Notes under the pieces: generated by a model
The model's input: the letters and a program-made list of their open reading frames with translations, nothing else
Databases searched by the model: none
What the model was told of the DNA's origin: nothing
Part shown: piece after piece, positions 25,601 through 30,799 of the stretch
How positions within the stretch are numbered: the stretch's first letter is position 1
How the letters are laid out: the number at the start of each line of letters is the position of its first letter
Source: Symsagittifera roscoffensis
Lineage: Eukaryota; Xenacoelomorpha; Acoela; Convolutidae
Direction of reading: 5' to 3'
Assembly: GCF_963678635.1 (NCBI RefSeq)
Contig: NC_087070.1
Location: 30,718,390 to 30,782,389, forward strand
Length of the DNA: 64,000 nucleotides
Program-made: the position numbers and the translations under genes

Positions 25601-28600
25601 TTCAATTAATTTTCCCGTTGAGTTGTTTAACCTGGGCTCGACCACCTTAATTTCAAACTCATCACAGGAATCAAAACTGTGAAGTAAGTTACACTCTTCT
25701 TCTGAACTCGAATTTTCTTCCGTAATCTCGTTCACTTGATTCGAGCGACACAATTTTGCAAAGTGGTTTCGCTTACTGCAGCTTTTACACGTTTTCCCCA
25801 TAGCTGGACAACTTTTCAAATGTCCTTCGCCGAATGTTCTGCCAAATCTGGTACATGGTTTTTTTTCAGTTCGGGGTTTTGTGTCTTTTTTATCATTACA
25901 TTTCTTTTTGAACTGATCCCTATTCGATCTCCTGTAGTTCAGATTTTTATTTCTCACTGCCATTATTGGCTCTTGTCATATTTTAATTTGAGACCCAGTT
26001 AGTTGGTCTCCACTTGAGCTTCCTACTACCGATTTTTGGAACGCTTGTGTTGTTTGCTTGCTTTGTTCAAATTTTATAGCTCGTTTGAGTACTTCATCTG
26101 GTGCGAACGTTTCGAACGTCAGAGTATCTTAAATTGTAGTATTTTTCATTCGGGATACGATCAGGTCTCGAACCAATTCCTCTTCAAATCCACCCAATTC
26201 AGCCGTGGCTGCTTGTGCAGTTAATATTGCATGAAAAGACTACAGTGTCTCTCCAGATTCTTGTGTTTTGGTGAATAATCTTTATCGCTCATACGTGATG
26301 TTTTTCGTTTTTTTGAAATGATACCTTAGCCAATCTCACCATATCTCTGAACTCAAGTTTTGATATTTCAATATGTGGATTTTTCTGCACGAATTTCCTT
26401 TTCCGTTCTGAGCTTAGCGCTAGGATAAACGAGACGTAAACGTTTTTGGACTTCATTATAGAACACATTATGTCCGACCTTAGGTCCGCGTTCCCTTCTT
26501 TCTTGGTTTTCGAGTATTTTTTGTCTCTTCTTAGTCTATCTCTCGCTTCCCGGTCCGTTACTGCCTGTGCATTTTCGGCTTCTCCCGGAGTTTCTGGGCG
26601 AGGCATTGGCTACCAATAACTTCTTTTTTGTTTCTTCTAGTATTATCTCAGGATTCACACTTTCTTTCACCGTCACTGCTAGCATAAATTGATCCAACCA
26701 AATTTTAAAACTCAACGGTGGATCCGAACTAGCTGACGTCCAGAACACTGGGATACCCATATCCGTTCGGTTATCCTGTGCCATGAATTCTGCTGGCTGC
26801 GCCATGTGGTAAGGAGATGTAATGCTGTAAGCTCAATTGAAAAGGAGATAGTTTCAAGAGTTTAATTCAATCTGAAACTTTGTTTTCTCTCTTATTAGGC
26901 GGTTCCGTGAATCAGCATATTTTGTCGTATCATCGTACGCAGAGCTAACTTAATAAATAAGGTCTATTCAATGATCAACACTGTATGACCTTGACTTAAG
27001 TTTAATAACAATATATATAATTACAGATACCGATATGCGTCCCAAGGTTAGTGTGCAGCGAGGTTAACATGATAACTGAATATGCAGTATGTGCTGTACC
27101 ACAGCTTCAACAAAATCATTTAAACTCGTTTTAATCATAATAGTTAACATGAGACAATTTTTTTCGTGTGACATTTTAAAAACGTAACCGCAATAGATCC
27201 CTCACTCTATTCGGCAGCTGATTTAGTTTTGAAAAATTGTAGAATTCTAATTTAAACAGAGCTAGCAGAGACCTGAAAAAGTTTGCGTCCTTGTTTGAAA
27301 AAAAAATTGAACATATTTTTTGAAATGGCAATTTTGAGTTGATATTACCCTTATTCTTTGCCATTGTAGACAGTAAATTTACATTTCATTGATTTTTTCG
27401 ACATTTTAAAAAAAGTCTGCATTTTAGTCAATTTTTTTCTCTAGAAAATGGATGCGTGAAAGCATGATGGTTGACAACAATAAAATGAGTCAAATTTTTG
27501 CAAATTCCATCAATATTCGCGCTGGAGTTTCATAGAGAAAAATTGATTGCTATGAATATTATATTCAAAAGTAGTTTTTTCAATGAATTATTAGTGACTA
27601 TGAGAGCTTGAAATGGAGTTTAAACTCATTATTATTCATTTTTTCTGAGGAGTTCAAGATTGAGTATCCTTGATTTTACTCTAACTCAATCAGTATGGGT
27701 AACATTGGATATAAGCTGAAGAATTATGTTGCAAACGGCATTACTTAGGGCTACACGATTTCTAAATCTAATCAAATTTATATAACTCTAGTCTATATAT
27801 AACTCTTTAAATTTATATATTCTACTCATTGAGAATTGAAGCACTATCATTTTTCTTTTTTAGTTTTGCACATGTAGGCAATTAATCAATAATTTTAAAG
27901 AGACTGATAATCAATTGACAAAATAATAAAATATTTAAATGGCTAAAAATGAAGAAAACATGGTACGGATTAAAAAATGATTTTCTATGCCTATTTGTTC
28001 CGACTTTCGATACGAAAGTAACGGAATATTTGTGCTCGGGGTGGTTTTTTTTTCTTCAGACAAATTTCGACTTTTTAACTAGCCATTTTTGATGGAATTT
28101 TTGAAATATCATTCGAAAGATATTGTTGTCCTGAGCTTAAATTTGAAAAGATATTTCACCTGTGATCATTTTTCTTAAAGTTATGAGGGTTTAAAGATTG
28201 CCATTTTGGCCATTTTGACCACTTTGGGACAATTAACGCGCGATATAATTCGCGCCATTAACGCGTAAGCGGAGATTTAATCCGTCTTAGAAATCGTTCA
28301 AAATTGGTTGAAAGAAGCTTATTTGCCATAATTGATTTGTTACAAGGAACGAAATCTATCCTTTTGTAGTTTATATGGCGTGTGGGGGGATGATTTTCAT
28401 TTAAAAAAATTCAAATTTTAGAAAAAAATTTTTCGTTTTATTTTAAATCATTTCATTTTTTATTACTGCTCCATAATCCTTAAAAGGCAGTCGGAATATT
28501 CAGGGTTTCGCCCTGATACGAGCATTCTTGTTGTTCCGACTTTCGATACGAAAGTAACGGAATATTTGTGCTCGGGTGGGTTTTTTTTTCTTCAGACAAA

Positions 28601-30689
28601 TTTCGACTTTTTAACTAGCCATTTTTGACGGAATTTTTTTATATCATTCAAAAAGTATTGTTGTCCTGAGCTTAAATTTGAAAAGATTTTTCACCTGTGA
28701 TCATTTTTCGTAGAGTTATGAGGGTTTAAAGATAGCCATTTTGGCCATTTTGACCAATTTGGGACAATTAACGCGCGATATATTTCGCGCTGTTAATGCG
28801 TAAGCGGAGATTTAATCCGTCTTATAAATCGTTCCAAATTGGTTGAACGAAGCTTATTTGCCATAATTGATTTGTTACAAGGAACGAAATCTCTCTTTTT
28901 GTACTTTATATGGCGTGTGGGGGGATAATTTTTCACAAAAAATTTCAAATTTTAGAAAAAATTTTCATTTTATTTTATTTCATTTAATTTTTTTATGCTT
29001 TTACTGCTGCTCCATAAACCTTAAAAGGCAGTCGGAACATTCAGGGCTTCGCCCTGATACGAGCAGTCTTGTTTGTATTTGTGTTTTAAGTGGTCGCGTC
29101 TATGTTGTTGCAGGCAAGAGAAGTCAGCTTCGGATCACAGTGTCGTGTTTCATGCTGCTGGCAGTGTTTCTGTTCTGCTGGCTGCCAGACCAGACCTTCT
29201 TCTTCATGTACTCCATCCAGCCATTGGGGATCCATCTGCACCTTCATTCTATCCTCTACAGAGCAGTTGTCAACCTCGGATTTACTAACAGGCTTAAACA
29301 AGCTATTTTCCAGTGGCTTAACACTCATTAACAAAAACAAAATGTAACAACAAAATGTAACAAGACTGCTCGTATCAGGGCGAAGCCCTGAATGTTCCGA
29401 CTGCCTCTTAAGGTTTATGGAGCAGCAATAATAACATTAAAAAATTAAATGAAATAAAATAAAATGAAATTTTTTTCTTAAACTTGATTTTTTTTTGGAA
29501 AATCATCCCCCCACACGCCATATAAAGTACAAAAAGACAAATTTCGTTCTTTGTAACAAATCAATTATGGCAAATAAGCTTCGTGCAACCAATTTAGAAC
29601 GATTTATAAGACGGATTAAATCTCCGCTTACGCGTTAATAGCGCGAATTATATCACGCGTTAATTGTCCCAAATTGGTCAAAATGGCCAAAATGGCAATC
29701 TTTAAACCCTAATAACTTTACGAAAAATGATCACAGGTGAAATATTTTTTCAAATTTAAGCTCAGGACAACAATACCTTTTGAATGATATAAAAAAATTT
29801 CTGTCAAAAATGGCTAGTTAAAAAGTCGAAATTTGTCTGAAGAAAAAAAACCCACCCCGAGCACAAATATTCCGTTACTTTCGTATCGAAAGTCGGAACA
29901 ACAAGATAGTCGGTTGCTGTGCAAGTATTGCAGAATTTTTTGACCACAATGATGGAGTTAAAGTTTTCCAAAATGCGAACAATTTCAGAAAAATTGATAC
30001 AAATTTTTGCAATTTTTTTTTCAGTAAAGAGCGGTTGAGTTAAATTTAAAAAATTGCAAAAATTAGATGTAATGAAAGTTAAAATACTGTATAACTTGCA
30101 GTATGGATTAAGATTTCAGTCTCTTGCCGTGTCGTATGTAAGTTTTGTTTCATTAAGTCTGAAAAACGAAAAAATTCATGCCAAATTTTTTCAACACTGA
30201 AACAACTAAAGATGTTTTAAAATCCAAATCACGACCAAATTAGACTTTAATATAATATCACACTTGGTTACTTTTCAATCACACTTTTGGCGAGTTTTAC
30301 CTTAAAAGGGCAAAGAAAAAGCATCCAAAACTTTTGGTCCTCCTCACATTGTGAAGTGGTCGGAACAATTATTATTAAGTAGAATTGAATCATCCTGAAT
30401 TGTTTTCCTCAGGCTTATGACATTCCAATTTAAACTAGTTTGAAAAATGAACCCAGTCAAAATTGGGAAGACACTGGAAAATAGCAATGATATGAATAGT
30501 TTTTGCAACCCTTTTCTCTACTCGTTCCTCAACCCAACTTTCAAAAAGGCATTCCGCAAACTGGTGTTCAGATGCAGAGCATGTCGAACAGGTTCAAGAA
30601 ACCGACCATTTAATACCCATAACGATCTCACACTCTCGTCCCTCCATACATCGGCAGACACCGTCGATCAGACAAGTGCCCAGATGTGA
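4446..30689 (+). CDS. Rhodopsin-family (class A) G-protein-coupled receptor, five exons
   Basis: A seven-transmembrane receptor for an unidentified, possibly peptide, ligand at the plasma membrane. Joining 4446-4620, 14613-14876, 15706-15933, 29114-29291 and 30485-30689 gives 1050 nt (349 residues plus stop) with every phase compatible. Landmarks in order: Asn29 in TM1, NLATVD with Asp57 in TM2, Cys86/Cys90 at the start of TM3, DRY at 112-114, Trp in IIWTLGLA (TM4), an acidic second extracellular loop with a Cys, Pro in LLFPF (TM5), FLFCWLP (TM6) and NPFLY at 290-294 (TM7), then a basic Ser/Thr-rich tail. The N-terminus is short (about 15 residues) with no signal peptide. Introns 1 and 2 are GT-AG. 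Introns 3 and 4 join in frame only as GC-AG in my reading. The introns hold two Gypsy elements and many short repeats. The subfamily is not resolved. Confidence 0.85.
4998..5387 (+). mobile_element. Helentron-like element with internal deletion
   Basis: Left end TTGTTCCGACTTTCG, conserved core, then a jump from TATATGGCG straight to TTCAAAGCCCCGATACGAGCAGTCTTG. About 140 bp, including the inner inverted repeat and half the right hairpin, are missing. Confidence 0.8.
5708..5849 (-). mobile_element. Solo hAT MITE end
   Basis: About 140 bp matching one end of the 16224-16662 element: TGCTTTGGGAGAGCTC, CGATTTTTTTT, CCCCTCGAGAAAA and the terminus ACCGCCCCTG. The other end is absent. Confidence 0.6.
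6374..6775 (+). mobile_element. Helentron-like element, duplicate of the 4998-5387 copy
   Basis: Carries the same internal deletion at TATATGGCG as its partner, so it arose by the 1.4-kb tandem duplication and not by a new insertion. The right end reads GATACGAGCAGCCTG. Confidence 0.8.
7137..7265 (-). mobile_element. Solo hAT MITE end (duplicate)
   Basis: The counterpart of 5708-5849 within the second tandem unit, ending ACCGCCCCTG. Confidence 0.6.
7392..8007. other. No gene seen (intron 1 of the GPCR)
   Basis: AT-rich intronic sequence with no long frame and no recognised repeat. Confidence 0.5.
8009..8047. repeat. 9-bp minisatellite at the Gypsy LTR edge
   Basis: About four copies of TCTATGGTT (one altered to TCTATAGTT) at the outer edge of the left LTR. 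The right LTR has a single copy, so the array expanded after or during insertion and hides the left target duplication. Confidence 0.75.
8037..8221 (-). repeat. 3' LTR of Gypsy element 1
   Basis: Short LTR (about 185 bp) that begins TGTTGTGATTTG on the minus strand, next to the polypurine tract GGTGGGAAA. The outer edge runs into the TCTATGGTT minisatellite. Confidence 0.85.
8555..9464 (-). pseudogene. Gypsy element 1: tail ORF after integrase
   Basis: Two overlapping frames (9464 down to 8811, and 8956 down to 8555) join across a run of ten G at about 8940-8950, the likely site of a frameshift. The product is Ser/Thr/Pro-rich with a basic SRPRRNVPPPP patch, like the tails of many Gypsy polyproteins after the integrase core. 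There is no transmembrane segment and no envelope-like feature. The stop of the integrase frame at 9467 is 2 bp upstream. Function unknown. Confidence 0.55.
9467..11089 (-). pseudogene. Gypsy element 1: integrase region
   Basis: A 540-codon open frame. The catalytic core is complete: Asp in NLDFAGP, Asp in RVDHGSCF and Glu in NGLVERL (DD35E pattern), so strand transfer chemistry is encoded. The expected HHCC zinc-binding segment before the core is missing: compared with element 2, about 31 residues between VPATFRG-like and INQC-like blocks are absent in frame. A basic tail follows. The frame differs from the RT frame, with the break between about 11090 and 11238. The first Met is arbitrary, since the region should be part of a pol polyprotein. 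Confidence 0.8.
11239..12645 (-). CDS. Gypsy element 1: reverse transcriptase and RNase H
   Basis: A 468-codon open frame with intact catalytic motifs: LDLKSAY (first Asp), FYGLGDMPNEFQ, the YIDDIL active-site box, thumb and connection, then RNase H with KTDASHSGLG, NKLELLG and VTDHKALL, and the closing HLPGKD...TD motif. It copies the element RNA into DNA in cytoplasmic particles. It is in the same frame as the protease region upstream, separated by one TAA at 12682-12684. The residues after that stop (NEFKNSFTRVGKIPN) belong to the same domain, so the stop interrupts a longer pol frame. Confidence 0.85.
   Translation of the reverse strand: MGKIPNDRKITHFHTPFKPIQSKGRRVPLHLLAGVNEEFKRMEKEGHIIKLEKSDEDCFISPIVITRKKDTSIKLALDSKLLNDQIFKNKCQIPNIHELIDNVALQISENYNGRVWFSNLDLKSAYSQLKLCDQTSKQCNLSIVGGETTETYRFLTGFYGLGDMPNEFQRFMDSLLKNIPFTNCYIDDILVASRGSLEEHKSIVYKILSILDKNNMAVKWGKCAFFKSDIQWLGFKISGDGVRPLVGKADAIKNLPTPKNISELRSFFGSINQYVKFVPNLSTLSFPLRPLLNKKLLYKWDTSHSIAFEKLKTEIVNIAENSHFDIKEKTGLKTDASHSGLGATLEQLQGDQWKTIAFASRFLNNHEMKYSTNKLELLGVVWATEHFRNYLYRTEFQIVTDHKALLSALLANHGNKTMHSRLTRWVNRLLPFNFKISHLPGKDMGFTDLFLDFLRAKPLKFPIMTTNL
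12685..13365 (-). pseudogene. Gypsy element 1: zinc knuckle and aspartic protease
   Basis: Begins after a TAG at about 13364-13366 and runs in the same frame as gag. A CCHC knuckle (CKNCNYKGHFAKLC) follows at once, then a retropepsin-like domain with the block PVDSAIPVSFL. Element 2 has IDTGSPVSFL at the same place. The Gly of the Asp-Ser/Thr-Gly active-site triad is Ala here (GCA), which should weaken or abolish proteolysis. It ends at the TAA near 12684. Confidence 0.7.
13366..14248 (-). pseudogene. Gypsy element 1: gag
   Basis: The ATG at 14248 opens MAQSNDSNV...PPHAWTQWSDQF, then the reading moves into the frame used from 14175 down to the TAG at 13366, so one frameshift lies near 14140. 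The capsid part is recognisable by ESYEQFWGALTDLA and the following conserved Gypsy gag pattern (IREIIICNM...QRKLL). A degenerate first finger (CMKSG...GHLNVCP) ends at the TAG. Gag forms the particle that packages element RNA. Confidence 0.7.
14228..14247 (-). promoter_or_regulatory. Candidate tRNA primer-binding site overlapping the gag start
   Basis: Minus-strand TGGCGCAGTCAAATG follows the LTR region. TGG is the usual first triplet (complement of tRNA CCA), and the same TGGCGCAG occurs in the same place in element 2. In both, the A before TGG makes the gag ATG, so primer site and gag codons overlap. Confidence 0.5.
14265..14452 (-). repeat. 5' LTR of Gypsy element 1
   Basis: Partner of 8037-8221. 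On the minus strand it starts TGTTGTGATTTG at 14452 and ends near 14265, or at 14248 if the stretch next to the primer site belongs to it. The 160 bp between this LTR and GPCR exon 2 contain a pyrimidine tract serving as the exon's acceptor. Confidence 0.85.
14613..14876 (+). CDS. GPCR exon 2 (TM2 to TM4, DRY motif)
   Basis: Follows a pyrimidine tract ending TTCTGTAG and completes TM2 (LTGAMIILFKAL). It then encodes the first extracellular loop, TM3 with DRYLSVARPLYHK, and TM4 (ALHVAIIWTLGLA). It is 264 nt, entering and leaving in phase 1. The donor is GGCAG|GTTGCA. Translation past the donor stops after 13 codons, supporting the splice. Confidence 0.85.
14877..15705. other. GPCR intron 2, no other feature
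   Basis: A GT-AG intron of 829 bp, AT-rich, without recognised repeats. Confidence 0.6.
15706..15933 (+). CDS. GPCR exon 3 (ECL2, TM5, start of ICL3)
   Basis: Acceptor TTTGCTTCAG|TGTCC. Encodes the second extracellular loop with an acidic run (EDEDDGDDGDG) and a Cys, then TM5 with LLFPFMFMLVVYVHIY. No GT donor gives the phase required by exon 4. AAAG|GCAATA at 15934 gives the correct phase and reads INIKGKRSQLR across the junction, a typical short third intracellular loop. I therefore propose a GC donor. The alternative is an undetected small exon in the 13-kb intron. Confidence 0.7.
16224..16662 (+). mobile_element. hAT-type MITE with perfect 8-bp target duplication
   Basis: A 439-bp element with inverted ends CAGGGGCGGATCTAGG and ATCCGCCCCTG, flanked by AATTAACA on both sides (16216-16223 and 16663-16670). 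Internal G-runs and C-runs lie near each end. It is the best preserved member of the family found at 2621-2930 and as solo ends elsewhere. No transposase is encoded. Confidence 0.92.
16880..17150 (+). mobile_element. Old, diverged Helentron-like copy
   Basis: Collinear weak similarity: GGAGTATTTGCGCTCCCGTGG, TTCAGACAAATG, GGGGGTTTCAAAA, GCAATATAC, AACACGAAAGCGGCGAATTAATCCGG. Terminal hairpins are lost. Confidence 0.55.
17995..18215 (+). mobile_element. Old, diverged Helentron-like fragment
   Basis: Shares GGGGGTTTTAAAATTGAC, AACGCGCGATATACTT, CTTCATTGTGTGCTAAG and GCGTGTGGAGG with the family consensus in the right order. Neither end remains. Confidence 0.5.
18961..19492 (+). mobile_element. 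Helentron-like short element, full-length copy
   Basis: Full length, from TTGTTCCGAC to GATACGAGCAGTCTTG. The right hairpin has decayed (CAGGGCTTCACACTG) and the inner inverted repeat is changed to GATCGGAACA. It is flanked by T on both sides. Confidence 0.85.
19493..20026. other. No gene seen (intron 3 of the GPCR)
   Basis: AT-rich intronic sequence. An 81-codon frame at 19635-19880 is low-complexity and resembles no domain. Confidence 0.45.
20032..20332 (-). repeat. 3' LTR of Gypsy element 2
   Basis: 301 bp, TGTGGTA to TACCACA, highly similar to 26805-27103 with a few substitutions and small indels (for example TGCGCTG against TGCTG near its right end). Confidence 0.92.
20457..21778 (-). 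pseudogene. Gypsy element 2: C-terminal pol tail
   Basis: Highly charged Lys/Glu/Ser-rich frames (21721-21119, 21231-21043 and 21050-20457) that follow the integrase core through several frame changes. The patch PVRRSERQTKNKSLSHYGKP resembles the basic end of Gypsy integrases. No other function can be inferred. Confidence 0.5.
21745..22040. repeat. 60-bp direct repeat 230 bp apart inside element 2
   Basis: 21745-21805 and 21973-22035 share GTGCTCGTTT, CAACTATCCATTTTATAT, GTTAGCCGACGTGTC and CTCCTGGTCG with few changes. This is a local duplication within the integrase-tail region and part of the reason the frame is broken. Confidence 0.75.
21930..22880 (-). pseudogene. Gypsy element 2: integrase
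   Basis: The frame at 22880-22452 carries the HHCC zinc finger (IHRGHPG ... H ... CRSCTC). The catalytic core continues in other frames: an AIDRYSKFP block near 22390 and VGDHRGCGLIERT near 22185, which supplies the catalytic Glu. Several stops and shifts separate them, so no integrase can be made. Confidence 0.75.
22901..23778 (-). pseudogene. Gypsy element 2: connection between RNase H and integrase
   Basis: Broken frames (23281-22901 and neighbours) between the RNase H and the integrase finger, Ser/Thr/Asn-rich with no catalytic motif. The minus-strand HIPGKDMG-type motif that ends RNase H lies near 23800. Confidence 0.45.
23810..25075 (-). pseudogene. Gypsy element 2: reverse transcriptase and RNase H
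   Basis: Pieces in order: RT start with HITKLDKCTSDCFIAPIVIT (25058-24765), the FLDDILIVSKGE active-site box (24669-24451), the FMGSINHLSKF thumb block (24369-24166), and RNase H with AKCDGSHSGLGATLEQ, NELELLAVVW and ATDHKALTSAL (24178-23879). Frame changes separate all four, so the enzyme is dead. The RT box reads FLDD where element 1 has YIDD. Confidence 0.8.
25367..25963 (-). pseudogene. Gypsy element 2: zinc knuckles and aspartic protease
   Basis: An open frame with a first degenerate finger (CTRFG...GHLKSC), a canonical CCHC knuckle (CKSCSKRNHFAKLC), an acidic linker, and the retropepsin active site IDTGSPVSFL. The Asp-Thr-Gly triad is intact, in contrast with element 1. The C-terminal half of the protease continues in broken frames toward 25080. 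Confidence 0.75.
26289..26805 (-). pseudogene. Gypsy element 2: gag (N-terminal part)
   Basis: The ATG at 26805 gives MAQPAEFMAQ...DPPLSFKIWLDQF, alignable with the element 1 start. A shift near 26600 moves into MPRPETPGEAENAQ and a charged segment. The capsid part between 25964 and 26288 is broken. Confidence 0.65.
26805..27103 (-). repeat. 5' LTR of Gypsy element 2
   Basis: 299 bp. On the minus strand it ends TACCACA and is followed at once by TGGCGCAGCCAGCAG, the candidate primer-binding site. The last LTR base supplies the A of the gag ATG at 26805. Confidence 0.92.
27109..27994. other. No gene seen (intron 3 of the GPCR)
   Basis: AT-rich intronic sequence with no recognised repeat or domain. 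Confidence 0.5.
27995..28530 (+). mobile_element. Helentron-like short element, full length (tandem, first)
   Basis: 536 bp with both terminal hairpins. Left flank CTAT, right end GCATTCTTG joined directly to the next copy's TTGTTCCGAC. Confidence 0.92.
28531..29071 (+). mobile_element. Helentron-like short element, best reference copy (tandem, second)
   Basis: 541 bp. The left stem-loop TTCCGACTTTCG-ATA-CGAAAGT-AA-CGGAA lies at 28534-28561. The word TGTTCCGACT at the left end is inverted as AGTCGGAACA at 29030-29039. The right hairpin CAGGGCTTCGCCCTG is at 29042-29056, 15 bp before the terminus. A core palindrome AACGCGCGATATATTTCGCGC lies near 28770. It ends 42 bp before GPCR exon 4. Confidence 0.92.
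29114..29291 (+). CDS. GPCR exon 4 (TM6, ECL3, start of TM7)
   Basis: Acceptor GTTGTTGCAG|GCAAG. Encodes KRSQLRITVSCFMLL, FLFCWLPDQ (TM6) and the third extracellular loop up to VVNLGFTN. The donor that restores TM7 is AACAG|GCTTAA, another GC donor; unspliced reading reaches a stop 13 codons later. The exon lies 42 bp right of a + copy and 69 bp left of a minus copy of the Helentron-like family. Confidence 0.75.
29361..29901 (-). mobile_element. Helentron-like short element, full length, inverted
   Basis: 541 bp, well preserved, from CAAGACTGCTCGTATCAGGG to AGTCGGAACAA. With the two + copies at 27995-29071 it forms a long inverted repeat around GPCR exon 4. Confidence 0.92.
30485..30689 (+). 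CDS. GPCR exon 5 (TM7, C-terminal tail)
   Basis: Acceptor GGAAAATAG|CAATG (weak pyrimidine tract). Encodes NDMNSFCNPFLYSFLNPTFKKAF and a 50-residue basic, Ser/Thr-rich tail ending SAQM, then TGA. The NPxxY motif and the helix-8 pattern FKKAFRKL are intact. A stronger-looking acceptor, TTTTCCTCAG at about 30413, leads to stops in all useful frames and was not chosen. Confidence 0.75.
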
Positions 30690-30793
30690 ACAAACTGAAC
30701 CAGCATCTGATCTTCTTAAAAGCTGATCCAAAGAAACCAGAAGCATGCGCTGGGATGGTTACAAAGGAAACAGCAAAACGCCTTTGGTACAAT

Positions 30794-30799
30794 ATTAAA
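30794..30799 (+). terminator. Possible variant polyadenylation signal ATTAAA of the GPCR
   Basis: ATTAAA 105 bp after the receptor stop codon. No canonical AATAAA is closer. The position is reasonable but support is weak. Confidence 0.25.

Larger units (their letters stand above)
20032..27103 (-). mobile_element. Ty3/Gypsy LTR retrotransposon, element 2 (decayed)
   Basis: A 7,072-bp element on the minus strand. The LTRs (20032-20332 and 26805-27103) begin TGTGGTA and end TACCACA, and the 5-bp target duplication GCTTC is perfect (20027-20031 and 27104-27108). Minus-strand domain order is gag, two fingers, protease, RT, RNase H, integrase (HHCC finger plus core), tail. It is a relative of element 1 (same gag start MAQ, same tandem finger arrangement) but has many frameshifts and stops, so it is inactive. 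Confidence 0.93.

Noticed and set aside
28867-29331. 154-codon frame overlapping GPCR exon 4
   Set aside because: Its first part is translated Helentron-like repeat; only the exon 4 portion is receptor-like, and the acceptor GCAG at 29112 marks the true exon start.
30413-30450. Strong-looking acceptor TTTTCCTCAG before exon 5
   Set aside because: All frames from it stop before TM7 or do not match the phase of exon 4; the weaker TAG at 30484 restores NPFLY in frame.
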